Below are positions 46,734 to 58,204 of a stretch of DNA of 64,000 nt, in pieces (position 1 is the first letter of the stretch; each line of letters begins with the position of its first letter). The translations under genes were made by a program, and so were the position numbers. The DNA is from Chimonanthus salicifolius. Its lineage: Eukaryota > Streptophyta > Magnoliopsida > Laurales > Calycanthaceae. Location: positions 372,001-436,000 of the forward strand of contig CM023540.1 in assembly GCA_013350335.1 (NCBI GenBank), written 5' to 3'. A model generated the notes under the pieces. It saw only the letters and a list, made by a program, of their open reading frames with translations, did not search any database and was not told where the DNA came from.

Positions 46734-48909
46734 GTGAACAACTATTTCCACTGTGATCAGCCAGGTCACTTTAAGAGAGATTACCCAAAGCTCAACAAGC
46801 TCTCATATTCCAGAGGATCTTTCCGTCCACCAGCTAGGCCAGCTAACTCCCGAGGAGGCAGGACTTATAATCAGGTAGGATGGGCGCCTAATCCTACCGG
46901 ATCTGGACAACTATTTGCCCTAGCTCCTCCAACAGATGTGGATCATTCAGTGATTCAAGGTATGGCAATTGTCAGTAGGTCTTATGCTTATGCACTGTTT
47001 GATTCTAGAGCTTCACACTCCTTTAGATCTGCATCATTTATAACTGCTACCGGTACACTAGTTCAAAAGCTGTCCACCACACTCACAATTGTATCCCCTA
47101 TCGGAGACTCGTCTTTGGGACTCATATGCACGGCCATCAATACTGAACTAGCTGGACTCAGATTTGAGTTCAATTATCTGTACTCGACATGACTGAGTAC
47201 GATATTATTTTTGGCATGGACTGGTTGGCTAGTTTTCAAGCCAATATAGATTGTTATCGCCGCAGAGTGAGATTTTGGTCACCCGAGGGAAAGCAATATG
47301 TGGTTCGTACAGACAAGCAAAGCAGACTACATGAGGGGTGGCATCATTTGGTATTGAACAGTATCGTTATAAACAAGGCACCAGTCACTGAACTTCCGGC
47401 AATTGTGAAAGAATTTGCGGATGTTTTTCCAAAAGAACTCCCTGGTTTACCACCCATGAGGGAGCTAAATTTTGAGATCAAGTTATATCCTGGTACTTCA
47501 CCGGTGTCTTTACCACATTATCGGATGGCACCAACAGAAATGTCTGAGCTGAAGAAGTAGATTGATGAACTGCTCAGACTGGGTTGCATCCGGAACAACA
47601 CATCTTCTTGGGGAGCTCCAGTGTTGTTCGTGAAGAAGAAGGACGGATCACTTAGAATGTGTGTGGACTACCGAAAATTGAATCAGTTAACTGTCCGGAA
47701 CAAGTACCCTTTACCCAAGATCGATGACTTATTCGATCAATTGAGGGGTTCCAGCCACTTTTCAAAGATTGACCTGATGTCCGGTTATCATCAAATCCGG
47801 GTTAGGGAGGAAGATATAGAGAAGACAGCCTTCAGGACGCGGTATGGACTATTTGAATTTGTAGTCATGCCGTTTGGACATACCAATGCACCAGCAGTGT
47901 TCATGGATTTAATGAACAGAATCTTCCGTCCATATCTGGATCAATTTGTTATAATATTCATTGACGATATCCTGATCTATTCCAAGAGTCAGAAGGAACA
48001 TGCTGAGCATTTACGGATAGTATTGAACACCTTGAGAGAGAACAAGCTATATGCCAAGGCCAGTAAATGTGAATTTTGGCTACCGGAGGTCAAATTCTTA
48101 GGGCATGTCATAACTGCAGATGGTATAGCCATGGATCCAGCTAAGGTGGTGGCAGTGAATGAATGGAAAGCGCCAATGAATGTAATTGAGATCCGCAGTT
48201 TCTTGGGACTGGAAGGTTATTACAGGAAGTTCATCATGGACTTCTCCAAAATTGCATCTCCATTGACTCGACTCACTCAGAAAGGAGTCAAATATGAGTG
48301 GTCAGATCTGTGCAACCAGAGGTTCGAAGAGCTGAAAGATAGACTTACAACTGCTCCTATCTTAATTTTGTCGGAAAGAGGCAAAGTTTATGAAGTACAA
48401 TGCGATGCATCAGGAAAGGGACTGGGGTGCTCACTCATGCAACGTCACCGTGTGGTGGCATATGGTTCAAGACAATTAAAAATTCATGAACGCCTCTATC
48501 CCACACATGATTTGGAATTAGCTGCAGTGCTCTTCGCTCTTAAAAGCTGGAGACACTATCTATATGGTGAGAAGTTTGAAGTCTTTTCAGATCACAAGAG
48601 CTTGAAGTATTTATTTGATCAGAAAAAGCTCAACCTAAGGCAGCGCAGATGGATGGAATATCTGGCGGATTATGAGTTCGCACTCCGATATCATCCGGGA
48701 AAGGCAAACAAGGTGGCGGATGCTCTCAGCCGCATATCACATGCATCAGTGGCATGTTTGATCAGAACTGAACGGGAGATGCTGAATACCATTCGAGAGT
48801 TCAATCTATATATCACAAACCATGGGAGTATGTACAATTTAATCATATGGTCCAACATGGTTACCAAGATTGAACAAGAGCAACGAGCAGATCCGGAAGT
48901 GGAGGAGAT
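46734..48909 (+). pseudogene. pol: Zinc knuckle, protease, RT and RNase H of element J (inactive, integrase deleted)
   Basis: 46734-47192 carries a damaged knuckle (YFHCDQPGHFKRDYP; two Cys changed to Tyr) and protease ALFDSRASHSF, where the active-site DSGA reads DSRA. A frameshift at ~47190 leads to MTEYDIIFGMDWLASFQ, the protease end. The same frame continues through one stop (TAG after EMSELKK, 47558-47560) into [53 protein letters not shown] and an intact FIDDILIYS (~47960). RNase H follows with [29 protein letters not shown] and KVADALSR. The frame ends at 48909 where pol is joined to the LTR tail. So RT and RNase H core residues look sound, but the precursor is broken and there is no integrase. 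Confidence 0.9.
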
Positions 48910-48926
48910 AAGGGCGGGCTGTTACA
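48910..48926 (+). mobile_element. 17-bp remnant of the J 3' LTR
   Basis: AAGGGCGGGCTGTTACA equals the end of the 5' LTR (45214-45230) and is followed by the TSD. It proves that a 3' LTR once existed. Confidence 0.88.
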
Positions 48927-48931
48927 TGTTG

Positions 48932-49177
48932 TTGGAGCACTGAAGTAACCACTGCTTGAACCAGATTCTGCAATTCAGGAGGTACCGCTGGTATGTGTAC
49001 GTTGTTTTGTTGCTCTTCCTCTTCCTAATGAGAATGTTGTCCTTCCTCATGATAAGAATGTTGTTCCTCCTCATGATGAGAATGTTGTTCCTCCTCATGA
49101 TGAGAACGTCGTTCCTCATCTTCACCCCCTTTTGAGTTTTGTCGGGTATTTTTCCTTGGCCTTCCCCTTGGAGCCAT
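48932..49177 (-). pseudogene. gag: gag N-terminus of element A
   Basis: Minus-strand ATG at 49177 begins MAPRGRPRKNTRQNSKGGED, followed by repeated HHEEEQHS units and then [20 protein letters not shown], homologous to the start of J gag ([20 protein letters not shown]). A TAG at 49027-49025 interrupts it within the His-Glu repeat. The remainder of gag is at 41687-40541 on the other side of insertion J. Conserved SVLQQH on one side and DRSMVR on the other fix the insertion point. Confidence 0.85.
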
Positions 49178-49360
49178 TTTTCCCTAAGCCATTGAAAACA
49201 TCAAGACTTAGTTTCCATAAACAAAATTTGTAATTCCTACCTGTTGGGGAAAATTTCCAAATAAGCACTCTTGATTTTGTTTTGTTTCGGGGGAAATACA
49301 TCCTGTGTTACTATGTTTGATAATCCAATTATTTTGACTGTACTTCCTTTGCTATCATCC
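49178..49360 (-). other. Truncated 5' leader of element A
   Basis: Resembles the ATG-proximal part of the J and B leaders (CCCCAACAGG, GGAAATTTTCCCC words). It jumps at about 49361 into the middle of an LTR, so the primer-binding site, the LTR end and the distal leader are deleted. Confidence 0.65.
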
Positions 49361-51238
49361 ATTTGATGGAAAAGCACATCAAGGTACCCCACATAGGTTT
49401 TTCGGACGCCCCGACGGAGTGTGGACCCTCCGGTTACAAATCCTTCACCCCATGCCATGCATGAGATGCCAATGAAACACATGCTATTTTATAACATAGA
49501 CATAGGACTTAAAATCATATTAAAACACATGTTATTTCCTCATATAAACATAGCATTTAAAAATCATCATTTAAAACATATCCTTTGCAGCATAAATTCA
49601 TCAAAAATAAGATAAACACAATGTACATAAACCCATGGTTTCAAAAAGGTGGAATCCTACCAAAGACCGCTAATGTGTCCTTGCGTCTTTCGTCCGGTAA
49701 CTGCTCACGATCGTAATCACCTTGTGAGGTCCCGTTACCTTATAATATAATAATCAATCAAAGCCAAGTCCCACTGATTTTTAATATTCTAAGTCCATAA
49801 ACAATTCCCCATGGGGTTCGGCCATACACCATGGTCGAACCCATGGTCTACCATTTTCACTTATTTACCAAATTGCCATTATGGATATCCATAGTCATTT
49901 TCCTTTCTTAGGTTCCAAAATATTCCTTACATACTTCTTTAATCCAAACACATAGTCCAATAAATAATTCATGGGGTTCGGCCATGGTGTCCAATATTTC
50001 CACATATTCACAACTTTGCCATCTATGGCTTACATAACCAATAATCCCATAACATACATTTGTATCCTCCAATTTAATCAATCACCATATTAATTCCATA
50101 ATTGATTCCTTAATCCCAACATGATCCACAATTAGGAACTTACTAAAAATAGTAACATCTTCCATAAAACATGAGCAATATTCCTCCAAGCTTCCATTAT
50201 TAGAAACTTTCTAAATTAAGAAGCATCCTTCATAAAATAAACCCTAGTGGGGTTCGGCCATACACCATGGTCGAACCTCACTCATAGAGATTATCCATTA
50301 AAACCCTTTTTAAACTTATTAACCCAAACAATGTTCCTTAATGGTTTTCATTTAATCAAAAGTCCATAATTAGAAATCATCTTCCATAAAATAAAATCTA
50401 GTGGGGTTCGGCCATACACCATGGCCGAACCTCACCCATAGAGGCAATCCAACCCTTTTCTATTTACTTTCTATCTTTAGATCCTTTCTAATTTAATGAC
50501 AACTTCCATGGGGTTCGGCCATACACCATGGCCGAACCCTATGGTTCAAGATCCTCCCTTTAAAAATTACTAAACATTGATCTTCCATTTAATCCCCTCA
50601 AAATCACATAACATTAACATCAAACTCTTATTTAAAATTAACCAATCACCTTCCATGGGGTTCGGCCATGCACTATGGCCGAACCCTATGGTTCCATATT
50701 CCCTCTTTTAAATCCAATTAAAAACACCTAACCGTCCAAGGTTTCCATCATTAAAATCCATACATTAAATCAGTATTCTTTCATGGTTTTGAACCTATAA
50801 ACATAACCGAAGACCTTCCATTAAAAGAATCATCAAAGTTCTTCCATGGTATGGCCGAACCCTATGGTTCATCATTCATTAATTCATACTCCAATCATCT
50901 CCCATTCTTCTTCCATGGGGTTCGGCCATACACCTTGGCCGAACCCTATGGTTCTTTTCTTTTAAAACAAATTTATCAAATAAAATACTAACCAGTTCTG
51001 ACTGATTCTTGCTCTTCCAATCCTTCTCCTTTCTTCTTGAGTTTTTCCAAACCAAAAACACCTCTTGCTGGCTGCCTTCTCTTCTTCTTTGTTTTGCCGT
51101 GAATAAGACTTGAGAAAGGGATAAAATTCGGCTATGGTGAGTAAGTGTAAGACGTGCACCCCTCTTGTTTCTCCTTTTATTACTCCCTCTTGATCCCAAG
51201 TTAGAAGGTGCTTTAGATAAACAATCCCCTATGCCGTG
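49361..51238 (-). mobile_element. 5' LTR of element A, part 1
   Basis: Starts inside the CACTCCGTCGGGGC module zone (49361) and includes the CATGCATGAG block (49456), the GGTAACGGGACCTCAC block (49690-49738, minus strand), eight palindromes (49815-50960) and the donor-like GTTAGT (50992). The purine-rich leader and a TTATTACTCCC stretch precede the insertion of LTR D. It continues at 55828. Confidence 0.75.
49805..50960 (-). repeat. Eight TTCGGCCA palindromes in the A 5' LTR, two of them halved
   Basis: Near 49815, 49973 (left arm only), 50250, 50404, 50513, 50655, 50845 (right arm only) and 50918. Those at 50250 and 50404 have the AGTGGGG outer stem; the others have CATGGGG. Confidence 0.85.
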
Positions 51239-51899
51239 TGTAACGCCCGCCCCTTTTCACCGAAATCAGAGTCTATTTTTTTTTTTTTTAAAATAAAAAG
51301 TGACAAAGGGCGCGGACGTCACGACACGAGTTAAGTCCGAGCTTCTAAAGCCCGGCCCTTAACTGGCCAACCCTACATGTGAGTGGAACGAAGTCCACGG
51401 GGAACGGTTCACACGTAGAAGTAAGCATCGGGGAACATTTAAACCAAGTGCGGAAAATTATAAAAGAGTCTAGCCTACAAATTCTTAGATAGCAGGGAAG
51501 TTACATTCATTCAATCACCAAACATCCTCAAAATCATAATGTCCAAAGTAATTTCCAAAACATAGCAAGTAATCTAAATTATTACATTTCCGACAAGTTA
51601 AGCTACTTCAAATTACATTATCCAAAATAAACATTAGTAAACTATCTAGCCCGCCTTCCCAAGCTCCTCAGCGTGGCTCCCGTCTCGTCCTTCGCTTCCG
51701 ACATCTCCTGTGTCATCAGCTAGGGTAGAAGTAGGGCGTTAGACAACGCGCCCAGTAGGACTCCGAGTAGGGCTAACACATGGATTAATGATCACAAAAC
51801 ATATGGATAGTAATAAAGTGAAAACCATAGAATGAATGCAATGCCATGGGTGTCTGATGTCATGTATCCCACCCATTACCCATACCATCATGCTGCCAT

Positions 51900-52200
51900 A
51901 TCCCCCTTGACGGAAAACCCTCGTCAAGATATAAACAATCACAAATCATCCCCCTTGACGGCAAAAACCTCGTTAAGATATAAACAGTCACAATTCATCC
52001 CCCTTGACGGCAAAACCTCATCAAGATGTAAACAGTCACAATTCATCCCCCTTGACGGCAAAACCTTGTCAAGGTGTCCCCATGCTTGCTCCTCGGTCGC
52101 CCCAACGGAGCATGGACTCCGGTTATATCTCATAATATCCCTCTTGATAGATGAAACACATCAAGATATCCCCATCTTGCTTCTCGGTCGCCCCGACGGA
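51900..52200 (-). repeat. Minisatellite of CCCCCTTGACGGCAAAACC units in LTR D
   Basis: Four to five units of ~50 bp, each with a TTGACGG...CTCGTCAAGAT-type stem. It is the D counterpart of the B array but with CTTGACGG/CGTCAAG instead of CTTGATGG/CATCAAG arms in several units, again a paired change. Confidence 0.8.
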
Positions 52201-52299
52201 GCATGGACTCCGGTTTCATTTCATCATTCCCATACCATATCCCTCCCATGTCATGCATGAGATGTATATACCACATGCCATGTAATATATATAAATCAT

Positions 52300-52660
52300 A
52301 GTCATAAACCCATCTTAAAACAATCACATGATTACCAAAATAGATCAAAGGTAAACCATCACATAATACTTAATCCAAAACCCATCTTGAAATAATCACA
52401 TGATTACCAAAATAAATCAAAGGTAAACCATCACATAATACTTAATCCAAAACCCATCTTAAAATAATCACATGATTACCAAAATAAATCAAAAGTAAAC
52501 CATCACATAATACTAAATCCAAAACCCATCTTAAAAACAACCACATGATTTCCAAAATAAATTAAAGGAAAACATCACATGATACTTAATCCAAAACCCA
52601 TCTTAAAACAAACCATATAATTTCCAAAATAATTCAAAGAAACCATCACTCAATCCATGG
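52300..52660 (-). repeat. Tandem ~70-bp repeat in LTR D
   Basis: AAACCATCACATAATACTTA and AATCCAAAACCCATCTTAAA recur about every 70-75 bp from 52350 to 52640 (four to five units). The corresponding part of the B LTRs has one to two units, so this is a local expansion. Confidence 0.8.
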
Positions 52661-55600
52661 CTTACAAAAAGGTAGGAATCCTACCGAATACCGACTAGCG
52701 CCCTTTCTCGTTTTCGTCTGATAATCCGGTCGCCGATCACGCACCGCTTGCGATGTCCGGTACCTTATTATACATATCAATTAGTCCATGTTTTTAACCT
52801 TTTAAGTCCATTAATCATACCTTAGTGGGGTTTGGCCATACACCATGGCCGAACCTCACTAACTAGGTTTTGTGGGTCCCATTTAATCTATCAACTATTT
52901 TAATCACATAAGTCTAAAAATCAGCCCCCTAGGCTTTATTTAACCTTACATAAGTTTGTTACTTAGAGCCCCTAAGTCCATGGTCATCTCCCATGGGGTT
53001 CTTCATTTTGGCCATTAATTACGGTTTTGCCACTACTTCTTCTCCATGGTTAATCACTCATTCATCCATGCCTAATTAAGTCCATAATTGATCATAGACT
53101 TGGATCCATTCATGACCCATCAATCATGACATAAAAATTATTAAAAATAGCCATTTACTTAATCTAATCCCCATTAATTAATCCATATGCATACACCTTA
53201 ATATTAGTCCTTAATTGGTTCACAAAATGGGTGCATTGATGTCTCATTAACCATAACATAACAATACTAGAAAATCAGCCATTTAAATAATCTAACCCTC
53301 ATTCATTTCTCACATACATAATACCAAATTTAATCCATAAGTTTACCCACCAATGGGTCATGGGTTCATCATTCATTGGTGACATTTAAGACCATAAAAA
53401 AAAACATTTACTTTCATCCATGGATTCCCCCATTTAAAAACCCCTTTTAAAATTTCCATTATTCTTTCATTCAAAACTTTCAAAATCATTAACCCCTTTG
53501 ATCAACATTATGTTCATCACTTTGAGTTCATCAACATTACCAACCTTCCCCATTGAAATCACTTAACCACCATCCATGCTTTTCTTCACTAACATCCCTT
53601 TAAAACTTACAAACACTTGACCCTTTTTAAGCCTTCAATACATTAACACCTTACTCCACATTTTCTATCCTTTTAAACCCATTTAAAAGCCACCATTACA
53701 CTACCATAGGATTTAAAAACATTCCATCCCTAAAATCTCTCCATGGTTTTATCTTTAAAACATTATTTCCCACACTTAAAAATCCATTTTTAAACTATCC
53801 CATTCTCAACCATTCCTCCCTATTTTTACACCCTTCAAATTTACAACCACATAACCCTAAAAATCATTAATTATCCTCCATAGCTTCCATTCTTTAAAAC
53901 CCTCATAAATCACCTAATCACCTACCATTTCATCACCATAGGGTTTCGGCCATTCACCATGGCCGAACCCATGGTTCATGATCCATCATTTTGGTACATT
54001 TTCTTGAGTCCATTAATGACTCATTTAGCCATGCCATACTTCCCATTCTTTTCATGGTTTCTAAAACACTTAATTCATCAAAGTTTCCCCATGCCTTTTA
54101 AGGCTACCAACACCGTTCACACCTCCCATGCATTTCCTCATTTAAGTCCCTTTAAAAATTTCCTACATTTAATCACTAGAAACCCTAATAATCCTAATCA
54201 TTCCTTCCATGAATTTCTTCATTTAACAACCCTTTACAAATCACCATATTTAATCATTAGCACCTTAAAAAAAAAATAAACCATCTTTCCATGATTTTCA
54301 TTCAAGATCCCTTTAAAAAGAACTACCACATTTAATCAATAAACACTTACAAACACTAAATCATCCTCCATTCTTTTTCCTCATTAAAACTCTTTAACTT
54401 CACTAACATTTATTCATTAACATCTTAAAATCATAAATCCCCCTTCCATGGTTTTGATCTTAAAAACCCCATTTAAGCTTACTTAATTACTCACCATAAT
54501 TCTTTCCAAAAATCACACACATTTCATGCTTAAATAAATTTCATTACATAATGTCCTTAATGTATTTATTTTTCCTTAACCTAATTTATCCACTTTTCCA
54601 TCCTTCCATTTGATGGATTTGAGATCCAAGGCCTATGATTATTTGGACACCATCAAATTTAACAAGAATGGATCCCAAAACTTAAACCCTAAAAATCAAA
54701 TCTTTTGTTTAGGAATTACTTACAATCCGACGCCTCCTCCGACTTTCGTCACTCCCGTCGGCTTCCTTGGCCTCCTTTCTTCTTCCTCTCCTTGTTTGAT
54801 CGGCTAAGATGCTTGATCCATGGTGAAAACACCATAGCTTGGGTCGGCCAAGATGGGGTGTGCTTGAGAGAGGGAGAGGAGGAGATGGTGAGAAAGAAGA
54901 TCCCAACCTTTGATCTTGGAGTGGTGGGCCTTTGCTTTGAATTTTTTCTTCTCTTTTTAGCTTTCTTTTCTTCTTTCCTCCATGGTTTCTCTTCTTCTTT
55001 CTTCTCCTTAGGTGTAGGACGGTTTTTGAGAGGGCAAGAGATGGAGGATGTATGAAAGAGTTAGATGGAATGGAGAGAATGAGATGAAAAAGTCATCTCA
55101 TCTCTTGGTTGCTTAAGACATACTCCACATTAACTCCTTCCACCAACCCACACAAGATATTTTTTATGCTTTTTGACCCAACAACATTATCCAACGTTTT
55201 TGGTGTCTTCCAATGGGTGGTTTTGGTCTTTCATTGACCATTTGACCACCTTTTTAACTTAGCTTAATTAATTACTTAATTGGGTCATTAGGTTAAGTTA
55301 ATTAATTCCCACTTTAACTTAATTGCATTTACTTAAATTGCCTTCATACATACACCCATGGTTGACCAATTCAACCATGGTGGCCGGCCCCACCAATCTC
55401 TGGGTCCACACGCCACCTCACTTAGTGAGGTGGAGGTGGGTCCCAATCGGCCACATCACCTTGATCTAATTCAAATTAACTTAGGTGATTTAAACCCATT
55501 CAATTCATTCCCACTTATTGGATCACCATTGGGCCCATGGCCCAATTAAATTCATCCTTACCCATTTACCTTAGAGCTTACATTATCTTGACCCATTGGG

Positions 55601-55827
55601 TCCCAAATGGTTATTGGGCCCAATTTGACCATCCTTGGCCCCATTGACCATCATTGACCATTTAAATGATTTTAAATCCAATCCATGGTCCATTGGGCCA
55701 TACTTGGGCCTTTGTCCATATTTTGATCCATTCACCATTTATTCCATAAAATTTCCAATTTCCACCATTTAAAATAAATAATAACCACATATATATTTAT
55801 TTACAAAATCCGGGCCATTACACCGTG

Positions 55828-56213
55828 TGCCCTTGTGTTTCCTTTTAATAAACTCCACACGGTCCTATCTTAGAAGATAGTAATTGCCGTGCATAATGAT
55901 TCCCACTTTGGATAGTCCTAGATAAAATATGCATTGCCGTTTTTATTCAAAGAATAGATAACTTTCAGCTGTGTGCATAGATTTGCAAATCCTCATACAT
56001 GGCCATGCAACCTTTTATTTAATTTTAGACTTAATGTATTACTGAATTAATTCAACTCCATTTAATTTTTATTGAAACCAATTCCAAAACCGTTGGGTCC
56101 TAATTGGGCCAATGACCCAACTCATTGCCCAATTTAAGATCCATAACTAATATTCACAAATTAAATGGATTATTTTCATACAAAATAATAAATTGAAAAT
56201 CCGGGGTGTTACA
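55828..56213 (-). mobile_element. 5' LTR of element A, part 2
   Basis: Resumes the U3 of A after LTR D (TGTGCCCTTGTG...), containing GCATTGCCG and CATGCAACC words, and ends in AAATCCGGGGTGTTACA, the minus-strand LTR start, at 56213. Confidence 0.75.
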
Positions 56214-57370
56214 ATCTAGATTTGGAAGATTACTAACTTTAGAAAGTTGTTGACTTTAGAAATATCTATTTTCCTCGCTACTTTCTACTTTTAGTATCTT
56301 TTTAATGTTAGAGCGATACTTTATTTTAGAATATTCTATTTTTCAAAAGCAAAGTAAATTTGTAAAGTTTTAAAACTTCTGTCAATGGAAATATTTATAA
56401 TTATCTAATTATAGAGGACTTCTATTTTTAGAAAGTTGTTTAATTTTGGAGGTGTCGAATTTTGGATAATTTCTAATCTTAAAAGGTTCTAATTTTAGAA
56501 ACTTATCTAAACTTGGAAGGATTCTAATTAAGGTTTCTAACTCTAAATAAATAGAAAAATCAATTAAGATCATTGAAAAAAATTGAATTCGAATGGATTA
56601 ATCTTGGGCTTCAACATCAACTTTTCATTAATTTGGTGGAATCTTATTTTAGATGTTATTTCTGTTTTTAGAATTGGTTTTCTATTTTTAGAAAGTGTCG
56701 AGATTAAATTATATTTCTAAGATTAGAGTTTTCATTTATTTACTTAAATTTATTTCCATGATCTTGTAATGTCTTATACCATAATATTTCAATTGCATAT
56801 ATTTTGCATTTTACATGTGGGTTCGAACTCGCAATCCTCAAGCTATACTATTAATGCATCGTGCGATTACTACAAATTTAAAACACAATATCTTTCTTGG
56901 CAAAACAACAGTTTGGCGCCGTCATTGGGAAATAATCAAATATATATTTTGAAATGTTGTGTTTTTAGAAATACTTCTATTTTGGAAATTTCTATTTTAG
57001 AAAACTATTTAAAATTGGCAGTTTCTATTTTTAGAAGATCTAATTTTAGAAGGCTACCTAAGTTTAATAGTTTTTTCTTTTTAAATAATACAAATTTTGG
57101 AATTTATCTAGATTTGGAAGACTTACTAAATTAGAAACTTGTTGAGTTTATAAATATATATTTTCTGAGCCATTTTATTCTTTTAGGATCCTTTCTATCT
57201 TAGAGAGATACTTTATTTTAGAATATTCTATATTTCAAATGCGAATTACATTTGGAAAGTTTTAAAACTTCTGTCAATGGAAATATTTACAATTATCTAA
57301 TTTTAGAGGATTTCTATTTTTAAAAAGTTGTTTAATTTTGAAGGTGTCTAATTTTGGATAATTTCTAATC
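56214..57370 (+). repeat. Tandem ~890-bp repeat with a Tat/Athila-type primer-binding site
   Basis: TCTAGATTTGGAAGA recurs at 56215 and 57107 (period 892 bp) in otherwise alignable sequence. Each unit has many TCTAATTTTAGAAAG-like AT-rich sub-repeats. A TGGCGCCGTCATTGGGAA string at 56914-56931 resembles the primer-binding site of Tat/Athila elements. No coding potential; the frame at 56769-57134 is chance. A third, partial unit is at 60345-61143. Confidence 0.75.
56914..56931 (+). other. Primer-binding-site-like sequence in the tandem repeat
   Basis: TGGCGCCGTCATTGGGAA, close to the TGGCGCCGTTGCCGGGGA of Tat/Athila elements. The matching site in the last unit is 60434-60451 (TGGCGCAGTTGTCAGGAA), more diverged. 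Confidence 0.55.
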
Positions 57371-57469
57371 TTGATGGAATTCTCCTCAGTAAGGTATTCC
57401 CCACAGTTGCCTTACGGACATTCCGACGGATTGTGGGCTTCGGTTACTTAGTATCCTCTTTATGGAATT

Positions 57470-57690
57470 CTCATATAGGTATCCCCTGATGGAATGCTCA
57501 TCACCAGGGTCTTCATACATAGTATCCTCTTGATGGGATTCTCATCATCAAGGTATCCCTTGATGGAATGCTCATCATCAAGGTCTTCATACATAGTATT
57601 CTCTGGATGGGATTCTCATCATCAAGGTATTCATACATAGTATCTTCTTGATGGGATTTTCATCATCAAGGTATCCCCCCACGAGTGTTT
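57470..57690 (-). repeat. Minisatellite of CTTGATGGGATTCTCATCAT units in LTR G
   Basis: Five or so units of 40-70 bp (minus-strand ACCTTGATGATGAG and ATCCCATCAAGAGG stems) alternating with CATACATAGTATC. Confidence 0.8.
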
Positions 57691-58204
57691 TACGGATGCC
57701 CCGACAAAGTGTGGATCCCCGGTTACCTGTCATCCCTCCCATGCCATGCATGAGATGCAAATGTCACATGCTATGCAATTATACAAAATCATAGCATTTA
57801 AAAGCTCATATTTAAAACACATGCTATTTTATCAAATAAACATAGCATATAAAATCACCATTTGAAACATATCTTTTGCAATATAAAATCATTAAATCAA
57901 GATAAAAACAATGTACATAAACCCATGGTTTCAAAGAGGTAGAATCCTACCAAAGACTGCTACGTGTTCTTGCGTCTTTTGTCTGGTAGCCGCTCACGAT
58001 CGCAGACACCTTGTGAGGTCCCGTTACCTTATAATATAACAATCAATCAAAACCAAGTCCCACTTGATTTACAATTATTTTAAGTCCATAAACCAATCCC
58101 ATGGTTTATCATTTTCAGCCGTTATTACCAAATTGCCATTGGTCTAATCTTTAATTAACAATTCATTCATTTAATCCAACGTGCGTAACCCTATGTTCAT
58201 CAAA

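Larger units (their letters stand above)
41688..48926 (+). mobile_element. Element 'J': Tekay/Del-like chromovirus with 3' half deleted, inserted in gag of A
   Basis: Starts TGTAATACCC at 41688 and ends GGGCGGGCTGTTACA at 48926. The host 5-mer TGTTG is duplicated at 41683-41687 and 48927-48931, and the gag frame of A continues across the insertion, which proves the borders. The element has a full 5' LTR, primer-binding site, leader, gag, protease, RT and RNase H. It then goes at about 48909 directly into the last 17 bp of the LTR. Integrase, chromodomain, polypurine tract and nearly the whole 3' LTR are gone. Confidence 0.92.
51239..55822 (-). mobile_element. Solo LTR 'D' (4584 bp)
   Basis: TGTAACGCCCGCC at 51239, GGGCCATTACA ending at 55822, with a perfect 5-bp duplication CCGTG at 51234-51238 and 55823-55827. 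It is minus-strand oriented, of the B-like subfamily, with only two palindromes (52826, 53941). The covarying hairpin is at 51330-51363. Candidate intron borders are GTAAGT at 54723 and AG at 51720 (~3 kb). 52300-52660 has four ~70-bp near-repeats containing AATCCAAAACCCATCTTAAA. The frames at 53959-54279 and 54610-55055 have no recognisable domain. Confidence 0.9.
22544..56213 (-). mobile_element. Element 'A': degenerate Tekay/Del-like chromovirus split by three insertions
   Basis: Minus-strand order from high to low coordinate: 5' LTR (56213-49361, containing solo LTR D), leader (49360-49178), gag (49177-48932, then 41687 onward after insertion J), protease, RT, RNase H, integrase, chromodomain (ending ~37637), polypurine tract (37568-37590) and 3' LTR (37567-22544, containing element B). 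Outer ends are TGTAACGCCCCG at 22544 and GGGGTGTTACA at 56213. The 5-bp flanks, ATGTG on the left and ATCTA on the right, do not match, so the two LTRs may come from different insertions or the flank was rearranged. The two LTRs are visibly diverged, so A is the oldest of the four. Confidence 0.75.

Noticed and set aside
17663..49482. Recurring small frames starting MCFIGISCMAWG in several LTR copies (17663, 22371; minus strand 23471, 49482)
   Set aside because: They read the CATGCATGG block and the CACTCCGTCGGGGC modules. Frames differ in length and break between copies, so they reflect shared DNA sequence rather than a peptide.
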